Source: an uncultured Phycisphaerales bacterium
GTDB lineage: Bacteria > Planctomycetota > Phycisphaerae > WQYP01
DNA: 33,630 nucleotides
Direction: 5' to 3'
NCBI GenBank assembly: GCA_903845195.1
Contig: CAIMWO010000081.1
Location: 1 to 33,630, forward strand
The notes below the pieces were generated by a model. It was given only the letters and a program-made list of their open reading frames with translations. It had not been told where the DNA came from and searched no databases. The position numbers were made by a program, and so were the translations under genes. Shown piece by piece: positions 1 to 5,782 of the stretch (position 1 is the stretch's first letter; every line of letters begins with the position of its first letter).

Positions 1-1
1 C

Positions 2-58
2 CTCGGCTCCTTCTCCCGGAACTCCTTCCCGGGAAAAGTACCATCGGACCAGACCTAA
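2..58 (+). other. Possible 3' end of a gene cut by the window edge
   Basis: One plus-strand frame is open from the window edge and ends in TAA at 56-58, giving a tail LGSFSRNSFPGKVPSDQT. Eighteen codons are too few to identify anything, and an open frame of this length can occur by chance. It could equally be non-coding DNA ahead of the GH5 gene. Nothing else is seen in 59-153. Confidence 0.2.
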
Positions 59-164
59 GCCCTGCAACAGCCCAATCATAGAGAATGCGATTGCCCTGCC
101 ATCCCCCCTTTGCATTCCCGCCCCCACCGTCTACCATCCCCCATCCAATACTCAGGAGTCCGCC

Positions 165-1256
165 ATGCCCACTCCCGCAACCGCACCCCTCCCCACGCCC
201 ACTCACCGCAGCCTCCCCCGCTGGCGCGGCTTCAACCTCCTCGAACAATTCTCCGCCCACTCCGAACATCATCCCCACGGCCCCTTCCGCGAAGATGACT
301 TCCGTTTCCTCGCCGACCACGGCTTCAATTTCGTCCGCCTCCCGCTCGACTACCGCCTCCTCCTCGTCGATGAAAAACCCTTCACTCACAACCCCGCCGC
401 CTGGTCTGCCCTCGATGACGCCCTGGCCTTCGGCGAGCGCCACAACGTCCACGTCAACATCGCCATCCACCGCGCCCCCGGCTACTGCTGCAACCCCCCG
501 TTCGAAACCGTCGACCTCTTCCGCGACGCCGCCCCGCGCGATCTGTTCATCTGGTTCTGGCAGCAGTTCGCCACCCGCTACAAGAACGTCGATCCCGCCC
601 ATCTCTCCTTCAACCTGCTCAACGAACCCGCCGCCCCCTCCCGCGAACAGGCCGTCGCCGCCGTCATGCGCGCCGCCCTCAAGGAAATCCACGCCGTCCG
701 CGCCGACCGCGTCGTCATCGCCGACGGCCTCTGCTGGGGCCGCTGGGGCGGCGCCGGCACACCCTCCTTCGCCCTCGCCAACGACCCCATCGCCCAATCC
801 GTCCACTGCTACGAGCCCGCCTGGCTCACCTTCCACCAAATGAACAAAAAGGATCCCTTCCTCAACGGACCCGCCCCCACCTGGCCCGGCCGCCTCGAAG
901 TCCCGCCCGACCAGTGCGCCGAATACCCCCACGAACTCTACATGCTCGGCAGCGATCCCTGGGACAAGTCCGTCCTCCGCGACTATTACTTCGGACCCTG
1001 GCGCGGCCTCCAGGCCCTCGGCGTCGGCCTCCACGCCGGCGAACTGGCCATCTTCCGCCACACCCCCCACAACGTCGCCCTCGCCTACCTCGAAGACCTC
1101 CTCTCCATCCTCCACGACATGAACATCGGCTTCGCCATGTGGAACCTCCGCGGCCCCTTCGGTATCGTCAACTCCTATCGTACCGACGCCTCCTACCAAG
1201 ACACCCCCCTCGGCCCCCTCGACACCAAAATGCTCGCCCTCCTCGAAAAGTACTAG
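165..1256 (+). CDS. Glycoside hydrolase family 5-type (cellulase-like) enzyme
   Basis: This 363-residue protein resembles GH5 (cellulase, PF00150) TIM-barrel glycosidases, which cleave beta-glucans or beta-mannans with retention of configuration. The N-terminal RGFNLLEQF and the GFNFVRLPLDYR strand (53-64) are typical. LNEP at 152-155 carries the likely acid/base Glu154. Glu293 in the HAGELAIF segment is the likely nucleophile, and MWNLRGPFGI (325-334) fits the final barrel strand. The start is fixed by AGGAG at 154-158, six bases before ATG. There is no signal peptide or membrane segment, so it may act in the cytoplasm, for example on imported oligosaccharides. The catalytic domain fills the whole protein, with no carbohydrate-binding module. 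Coding-strand third positions are strikingly C-rich. The exact substrate cannot be read from the sequence. Confidence 0.85.
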   Translation: MPTPATAPLPTPTHRSLPRWRGFNLLEQFSAHSEHHPHGPFREDDFRFLADHGFNFVRLPLDYRLLLVDEKPFTHNPAAWSALDDALAFGERHNVHVNIAIHRAPGYCCNPPFETVDLFRDAAPRDLFIWFWQQFATRYKNVDPAHLSFNLLNEPAAPSREQAVAAVMRAALKEIHAVRADRVVIADGLCWGRWGGAGTPSFALANDPIAQSVHCYEPAWLTFHQMNKKDPFLNGPAPTWPGRLEVPPDQCAEYPHELYMLGSDPWDKSVLRDYYFGPWRGLQALGVGLHAGELAIFRHTPHNVALAYLEDLLSILHDMNIGFAMWNLRGPFGIVNSYRTDASYQDTPLGPLDTKMLALLEKY

Positions 1257-1290
1257 GTTCCTGAACACGAGCATCTACAGAGCACCCTCA

Positions 1291-1318
1291 AAAGCCCCTC
1301 GACTTCGTCGAGGGGGCC
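1291..1318. repeat. Dispersed hairpin repeat, copy 1 (CTCGAC-TTC-GTCGAG)
   Basis: A 28-base element beginning AAAGCCCCTCGAC forms a near-perfect hairpin with a three-base loop (TTC here, GAA on the other strand). A second copy lies at 2656-2683. It sits 35 bases after the GH5 stop and could also stop transcription, but no T-tract follows it, so a REP-like role is as likely. Confidence 0.7.
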
Positions 1319-1379
1319 AAACGGCGCTTGCAATTTCAATCACGATACAAACACCTTAGATACGTCACTCCCGTCCCCT

Positions 1380-1416
1380 CATCTTCTGAAATCTAAAATC
1401 CTCAAATCTCCAATCC
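1380..1416. repeat. 37-bp dispersed repeat with AAATC periodicity, copy 1
   Basis: The stretch starts CATCTTCTGAAATCT and continues as degenerate 7-8 base units containing AAATC. It matches 2375-2411 at 34 of 37 positions by direct comparison. Both copies lie in non-coding DNA. Confidence 0.75.
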
Positions 1417-1433
1417 GTTCCCCGGCCATCCCG

Positions 1434-1461
1434 TTTTATGTCTTATGTTTTATGTTTTATG
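1434..1461. repeat. Heptanucleotide tandem repeat (TTTTATG)4
   Basis: Four units of seven bases (TTTTATG, TCTTATG, TTTTATG, TTTTATG) are flanked by CATCCCG and TTTCCCCAACCCCTC. The same block with three units and nearly the same flanks lies at 5692-5712. Because 7 is not a multiple of 3, the repeat gives start codons in several frames. This produces spurious N-termini beginning MFYVLCF that should not be taken as real. Confidence 0.8.
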
Positions 1462-1546
1462 TTTCCCCAACCCCTCTCCCTTTTCCAACACAGCTCATTG
1501 CGTCACAATACGCACGTTCCTTCCCCTCTTGCCCAAGGACTCCGCC

Positions 1547-2203
1547 TTGACCCATGCCGCCGGCCCGCTACTGGAATACCGCGCCTTCAAACGCGTGCCT
1601 ACCCCGCGCTCGCTCACGTGGCTCGTCCTTGCCATTTGCACGCTCACCTGTCTCTGGCTCCTCGCCATCGCCCTCGCTGGAGCAATTCAGGCTCATCTTT
1701 GGACCAACTATGTGGCCCGCCTCCCGTATGACCCCACCGAACAGTCACTCCTCAAGATCCTCTACCCGCTGATCCCCTGGGGTTGGCTCTTCCCGCCCAC
1801 CATGGCCCTCCTCCTGATCGCCTGGATGTTCACCACCCTCAAACGCACCCCCAACTGCCGCTTCCGCCCGCGCGACGCCATCCTCGCCTGGATCCTACGC
1901 CAGCACCTTTTCATTCGTCCCTTCGAAATCATGCGCGATCTCAGAATCGCCAGCGGCGTCACCGGCAAATTCCCCTGGGCTGGATGCTGGTGGACATTCT
2001 GGATAGCTGCCAACATCGTTAACCTCACTGCCTTCTGCGCACTCAACGGTTACCGCGGCGAACCCGCCCAATATGCCATCGATTCCGGCCAGTGGGACGT
2101 CATCCGCGTCCCCCTCTACCTGGTCTCCGCCCTCACGCTCATGGTGACCATCTACAAAATCGACCGCGCCCAAGCCCATCGCGATCCTCAACCCAACCCG
2201 TGA
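1547..2203 (+). CDS. DUF4328-like multi-spanning membrane protein
   Basis: A 218-residue membrane protein with about four to five hydrophobic segments. The central part, HLFIRPFEIMRDLRIAS followed by a PWAGCWWTFWIAANIV stretch, resembles the DUF4328 signature (a PxxxMRExWxAS motif, then WWxxWxxxN). The function of that family is unknown. The start chosen is TTG at 1547, with AAGGA at 1535-1539 seven bases upstream. A longer open frame reaches ATG 1445, but its first residues are encoded by the TTTTATG microsatellite and have no ribosome site. No convincing promoter was seen. The gene stands alone between repeat-rich spacers, and its product would sit in the cytoplasmic membrane. Confidence 0.6.
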   Translation: MTHAAGPLLEYRAFKRVPTPRSLTWLVLAICTLTCLWLLAIALAGAIQAHLWTNYVARLPYDPTEQSLLKILYPLIPWGWLFPPTMALLLIAWMFTTLKRTPNCRFRPRDAILAWILRQHLFIRPFEIMRDLRIASGVTGKFPWAGCWWTFWIAANIVNLTAFCALNGYRGEPAQYAIDSGQWDVIRVPLYLVSALTLMVTIYKIDRAQAHRDPQPNP

Positions 2204-2249
2204 CCCAACGCGCCCCCTCTTCCCACTTGTGGTGCAGACCCCCAAAGGA

Positions 2250-2333
2250 GCCGCGAAGCGGCGCCTTCCAGTAGCCATTGGGCGCGAGCCCATGGGCCAA
2301 TGTCCCAACCAACCGCGTGAGGCCTGAAAGGCC
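2250..2333. repeat. Cluster of GAA-loop hairpins and a palindrome
   Basis: Two perfect five-bp hairpins, GCCGC-GAA-GCGGC (2250-2262) and GGCCT-GAA-AGGCC (2321-2333), flank an imperfect palindrome around GCCCATGGGC (2277-2301). The first contains GCGAAGC, a heptamer known to form an exceptionally stable DNA mini-hairpin. The elements follow the DUF4328 gene and are not followed by a T-tract. Confidence 0.65.
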
Positions 2334-2374
2334 GACTCATTTTGCAGCCCCTCATGTCATCCCGCCTCGTCCCC

Positions 2375-2411
2375 CATCTTCTGAAATCTCAAATCGTCAA
2401 ATCTCAAATCC
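2375..2411. repeat. 37-bp dispersed repeat with AAATC periodicity, copy 2
   Basis: It matches 1380-1416 at 34 of 37 bases and has the same CATCTTCTGAAATCT start. The AAATC-containing units are more regular here than in copy 1. Confidence 0.75.
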
Positions 2412-2506
2412 TCTCCCTCCGCCCAAGCCCAGGGATTGCCATCCCTGTGGCCCACCAGCTCAATCGCCAACCCAAAATCCCCCTTTCCAAACAACCCCCA
2501 AAAACC

Positions 2507-2577
2507 GAGCCCGAAGGGCTCCCACATGATAGCCGGTGGCAAGCGCCGCGAACCAAGTGAGCCCGCGCCGCCACCGG
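2507..2577. repeat. Compound palindromic intergenic element
   Basis: GAGCCC-GAA-GGGCTC (2507-2521) is a perfect six-bp hairpin with a GAA loop. It is followed by a larger inverted repeat with arms CCGGTGGC (2533-2540) and GCCACCGG (2570-2577). The two-part layout resembles a recurring REP-like intergenic element. No protein is implied. Confidence 0.6.
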
Positions 2578-2655
2578 TCCGCAGCCCACAACCCCCACGA
2601 CTCTGAAGGAGTTATACACCAGTGCGCGCAAATCCATCTTGCATATAATCCCCCC

Positions 2656-2683
2656 AAAGCCCCTCGACTCCGTCGAGGCGGCC
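2656..2683. repeat. Dispersed hairpin repeat, copy 2 (CCTCGAC-TCC-GTCGAGG)
   Basis: This is the second copy of the element at 1291-1318. It begins with the same AAAGCCCCTCGAC and differs in the loop (TCC for TTC) and at one arm position. Confidence 0.7.
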
Positions 2684-2699
2684 AATCAGTTATCACAGA

Positions 2700-2885
2700 T
2701 TTGACCAAGATACGAACTCAATCCAACACCCCTGCCGGCTTGCCACATCGCGGGCTTGAGGATCAGCGTGCGGGCAAAGGCCACGCTCTTGTAGCCGTCC
2801 AGCGCCGGGAGAATCGGGGAGCGGGGCCAATCAGGAGATGAAGCCGAGCAACCAGCAGAAAGGTCAGTCCGAGCCATAATGAAGC
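2700..2885 (-). pseudogene. Possible decayed membrane-protein fragment
   Basis: The minus strand shows coding-like pieces in two frames: a hydrophobic LWLGLTFLLVARLHLLIG (about 2830-2875) and, one frame away, ALDGYKSVAFARTLILKP (about 2745-2800). Joined, they would look like part of a membrane protein with one frameshift. I do not recognise the family. It may instead be chance. It lies just downstream of the TPR gene on the same strand. Confidence 0.2.
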
Positions 2886-2895
2886 AAATCAAATC

Positions 2896-4623
2896 CTAGA
2901 ACTCTTCTTCGTCTTCGCTTCTCGTCTTCCTCAGATACGTCCGTGCCCATTTGCCCATCTCAGCCTCCTTCATTTCACTAAATAGCGGGGAACGGCCGCG
3001 CCCTCTGTCGCCATGCGGTTCATTCCGGATGATCGAGCTTCTTCTCATCGCCTCAGTTGCGATGAGTATAACGGCGTCCGAAGCGGCGGTCGTTTGCGGG
3101 GAGTTCGCCGCTTTCCAATCGAAATGTTCGATCACTTTCCTGTATTCTTCTTTGGAAGAGATCGGAAAGACCCACCCGAAAAAATAGCCAATCCCGATCA
3201 ACCCGATCAATAGGAGCAATCCAAATACCGTGCCGACCATTACCTCACCTATACCGTTCTTGAGGTCAGAACCAAAGGCCCATCGCGCAATCGTTATGAC
3301 CCCCATCACAATCAAGACGACAGCGTAGAGGCCCACGATTGCGCCCACGCAGCCTACTCCCGTCGTTACGGCGTCCGGAAGAAATATCTTGGGTGTCGGA
3401 GCTAATTGTTGCGAGAGTTCATCGACCTTCTGGATTGTCAGTTGAGCTTCGCGTGACGCAGGAAGTGCGCCAAACAAGATATCGTTCGCCCTCTGCGCAT
3501 GCACCTCCGCCACAAGAAATGCAAAAACAGTATTTCCTTGTAAGCCCTCTGTCGCTAATTTCAGTGACCGCTCCGCTTCCGGTGAGACCATATTCACCAA
3601 TTCCGTCATCTTCTGGAAGCGTGCCACGGCTTCGGCAAGCCCCGGACCCGCGCTCTTCATTAACTCAAACACACGGGAGTTACGCAGCCGATCCGTCTCC
3701 TCGCGCGATTGAACGAGTTCGCGCATCGCGGCGTTGGCGTTTTGTACTGCCGCATCTACACGGGCTCTCAGTTCCTTGCCGTATTGCCTCCACAAAGGAT
3801 TGACCTGTGCAGCATTCCGCACGAACTCGGAGTCGATCGGTACACGAGCGGCGTAGCGATGGTCCAGTGCGATAGCCTGCAATGCCGCTTGCCACGCTTC
3901 CTTGTAGTTGCGTCTGTTCAGCATGATGCGCGCCAACTGGAAATGGGCGTCACCCAAGTCATGTCGCGCCTGACAGCCCTGTCGTGCGTATGTCTCCGCG
4001 TCCTGCATGTGCCCTTGGTTATACGCGGCCACAGCAGCAGCGGTCAGCGCCATCGCCTTTGCATACAAATCGTCGTTCCCTGCGTACTTTGCTGCTGCCA
4101 AGAAGCACTTCTCCGCCTTCGCCAAGTCAATCAAATCACGGTCAGGACACTGCAAGTAGATGTCGCCGCTGAGTTGGTGAAGTCGCCATTCCTCGGGGAA
4201 TCCGAGATGGGCTTGGTGGCCATTTATCGCATATTCCAAGCGTTTGAGACAGTCCTCGTAATTCCCTTTGCGGTAATTATCCCGTGCAATCTCGAACTGC
4301 TCGTAGGCCCAAGTTTGCGATGGCTCGCGGACGCTGCGGAGTAGCTCCTTAAGCGTCGTCTTCATTTCCGCCATCTCATCGAGCATGGCGGAAAAACCCC
4401 ACTCCATAATTTCGCTTGCAGCGCGGACTTCCGATGAGAGTTCATGCACCGCGCCGGTGATTTGCGAGGCCGCGTCGGCGATCGCCGCTTCGACTCGCCG
4501 TGCGCCGCGATTGGAAGCTTCGCCTGTTACCGCACCCCCTTCTCTTGCCGCATCCCTTAGTCGCAAGTGGTCAAGATAGGACATGTGGCTGTCGTACGCA
4601 TAGCCCATGGCTGTGGTTGGCAT
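2896..4623 (-). CDS. Coiled-coil/TPR protein with two C-terminal membrane helices, function unknown
   Basis: A 575-residue protein. Residues about 43-100 are helical and coiled-coil-like, including EIMEWGFSAMLDEM. Residues about 105-265 are TPR-like: NYRKGNYEDCLKRLEYAI, a KAEKCFLAAAKYA unit, and NYKEAWQAALQAIALDHRY. Residues about 285-410 are a second helical region, and two hydrophobic helices follow at about 421-449 and 460-487. The tail (488-575) is charged and ends DEEEF. The 'helix, then TPR with a shared ...AIALDPRY...' layout recalls a widespread uncharacterised bacterial TPR family. ATG 4623 is preferred because GAGGA (4631-4635) lies seven bases upstream, whereas TTG 4629 is too close to it. 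The zinc-ribbon membrane gene 128 bases upstream on the same strand is its likely partner. The product is probably a membrane-anchored scaffold, but this is inference. Confidence 0.7.
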   Translation of the reverse strand: MPTTAMGYAYDSHMSYLDHLRLRDAAREGGAVTGEASNRGARRVEAAIADAASQITGAVHELSSEVRAASEIMEWGFSAMLDEMAEMKTTLKELLRSVREPSQTWAYEQFEIARDNYRKGNYEDCLKRLEYAINGHQAHLGFPEEWRLHQLSGDIYLQCPDRDLIDLAKAEKCFLAAAKYAGNDDLYAKAMALTAAAVAAYNQGHMQDAETYARQGCQARHDLGDAHFQLARIMLNRRNYKEAWQAALQAIALDHRYAARVPIDSEFVRNAAQVNPLWRQYGKELRARVDAAVQNANAAMRELVQSREETDRLRNSRVFELMKSAGPGLAEAVARFQKMTELVNMVSPEAERSLKLATEGLQGNTVFAFLVAEVHAQRANDILFGALPASREAQLTIQKVDELSQQLAPTPKIFLPDAVTTGVGCVGAIVGLYAVVLIVMGVITIARWAFGSDLKNGIGEVMVGTVFGLLLLIGLIGIGYFFGWVFPISSKEEYRKVIEHFDWKAANSPQTTAASDAVILIATEAMRRSSIIRNEPHGDRGRGRSPLFSEMKEAEMGKWARTYLRKTRSEDEEEF

Positions 4624-4751
4624 CTGCAATTCCTCGCTGACTTAGTCGTGATCTCCTGTGCGCTCTTTCATTATGCGATCGCGATGGGCACCTGCCCGAC
4701 CACGCCACCCGCCGCTGGCGAGATGTACTTGACCCATTTGCCTTCCTAAAA

Positions 4752-5147
4752 CTATATTTCGCGCAAGCCGCCGCCTGTTTTGCGTTTCGCGCTTCTCGAA
4801 TAGTGATTGGCCATTACTGCCGATATTATAAATTCTGTGAAAAAGAAAAGCACAATCCATCCCGGCAAAGATGACAGAAACAATTCTAAAGAGAAGGAAG
4901 ATCTGCCCCAAATGTCTGAATGTGCAGCGCCAAACGTGATACACGGGATAGTAAGAATGAGACCGATTGCGCAGATTGCCCACTGCACGTTTTTATTGAG
5001 GTCATCCTGAATATCTTTTCGCCACTTGCCGCAATGGGGACATTTATGGGCGTCGATGCGAATCGACTCGCGGCACCAGGTGCATTCTCTCTTAAAGTCC
5101 TGTAGTTCCAAGGGCGTTCCGTGCGAGGTTTCTTCTTCCGGGCTCAT
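4752..5147 (-). CDS. Zinc-ribbon membrane protein, function unknown
   Basis: A 131-residue protein. Cys22 and Cys25 (CTWC) with Cys36 and Cys39 (CPHCGKW) form a small zinc-ribbon knuckle of the kind often found at the N-terminus of bacterial membrane proteins. Two hydrophobic helices follow at about 54-76 and 88-113, and the tail is basic (SRSAKRKTGGG). AAGGAG on the minus strand (5154-5159), six bases before the ATG, fixes the start. It precedes the TPR membrane gene on the same strand, so the two may be co-transcribed and work together. Base composition in 4740-5100 looks more AT-rich than in the flanking genes, which could mean a separate origin. No enzymatic motif is visible. Confidence 0.65.
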   Translation of the reverse strand: MSPEEETSHGTPLELQDFKRECTWCRESIRIDAHKCPHCGKWRKDIQDDLNKNVQWAICAIGLILTIPCITFGAAHSDIWGRSSFSLELFLSSLPGWIVLFFFTEFIISAVMANHYSRSAKRKTGGGLREI

Positions 5148-5204
5148 CTTGGTCTCCTTTTGACGGGGCGATTGTTATGACCTCGGTAAGAACAACTAGA
5201 CCCC

Positions 5205-5393
5205 TCACATACGGCACAATCTTCGTCCCCGGGTAGCTCCATGGCCCTTGGTCGCCACGCGGAACCACACCCGCTGGCCGGACGTGAGTCCATTGACTGT
5301 GGCACTGCTCTTGGCCACCACGCGGATCAGAGTCCACGGGCCGGTACCGCTGATCTTCATAATTTCGGGGTTGGTGCTAAGAAAATGCGCCAT
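5205..5393 (-). pseudogene. Remnant of a fibronectin type III-like domain protein
   Basis: On the minus strand, KISGTGPWTLIRVVAKSS followed by TVNGLTSGQRVWFRVA matches the last half of an FN3 domain (a GLTxGxxYWFRVxA strand pair). The expected ending then appears in a different frame, GPWSYPGTKIVP, which resembles the GPWSDPATK...P C-terminus of a common bacterial FN3-containing protein. The N-terminal part is missing: stops lie directly upstream in frame. So this is a truncated, frameshifted relic. It lies just upstream of the zinc-ribbon gene and may have been left by a rearrangement. Confidence 0.55.
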
Positions 5394-5691
5394 AGATATT
5401 CAGCTTCATCAAGATGCACTATTACGATGAGGAATATCACACTTGCCAAGGCGCTTGTCAAGAATAAAGGCTGCGACATACATAGATACGCCCCGAAGCG
5501 ATGCCAATCCGCGGCACCCCGGTGTTCCTTACCGACTGCTGACCACTGGTTGACCGGAAACGGCACCCACCCGCTCCCTCTCAACCCTTCCTTCGCCAAA
5601 CACCAGCATGACGCCACGCCCGACACCCCGCAACAACATTTCCCCTCACCGCTGCGCCATCGCTCCCACACCACCACCCCGCGTCATCCCG

Positions 5692-5712
5692 TCTTATGTT
5701 TTATGTTTTATG
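5692..5712. repeat. Heptanucleotide tandem repeat (TTTTATG)3
   Basis: Three units (TCTTATG, TTTTATG, TTTTATG) are flanked by CATCCCG and TTTCCTCAACCCCTC, almost as at 1434-1461 but one unit shorter. The shared flanks show these are dispersed copies of one element rather than independent microsatellites. Confidence 0.8.
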
Positions 5713-5747
5713 TTTCCTCAACCCCTCCCCACACCCTCCCAAAAAAT

Positions 5748-5771
5748 CTTGGTGTCTTCGTGCCTTGGTGG
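5748..5771. repeat. Octanucleotide tandem repeat (CTTGGTGN)3
   Basis: Three eight-base units (CTTGGTGT, CTTCGTGC, CTTGGTGG) lie just past the stop of the minus-strand glycosyltransferase. A fragment of the same word, CCTTGGTGGTGAAC, occurs in the spacer at about 11186. Confidence 0.55.
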
Positions 5772-5782
5772 TAAGAAAAACG

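Larger units (their letters stand above)
2204..2895. other. Repeat-rich non-coding spacer
   Basis: About 690 bases with no convincing intact gene. The stretch is packed with short palindromes (2250-2333, 2507-2577, 2656-2683), one copy of the 37-bp repeat (2375-2411), and at its right end a possible decayed coding fragment on the minus strand. The palindromes resemble the intergenic 'GAGCCCGAAGGGC' type elements I recall from planctomycete and verrucomicrobial genomes. Confidence 0.6.
5394..5782. other. Non-coding spacer with short tandem repeats
   Basis: About 390 bases without a supported gene. The right half is strongly C-rich on the plus strand and holds two short tandem repeats (5692-5712 and 5748-5771). 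The left half shows no recognisable signal. Confidence 0.6.

Noticed and set aside
85..843. Long Ser/Pro/Thr-rich open frame over the GH5 gene
   Set aside because: It is the second-frame shadow of a C-rich gene. Its composition is low-complexity with no domain, and the GH5 frame has catalytic motifs.
1445..1546. N-terminal extension of the DUF4328-like protein from ATG 1445 (MFYVLCF...)
   Set aside because: The start lies inside the TTTTATG microsatellite, and the same MFYVLCFxNPSP peptide appears at the unrelated copy near 5696. There is no ribosome site, while TTG 1547 has one.
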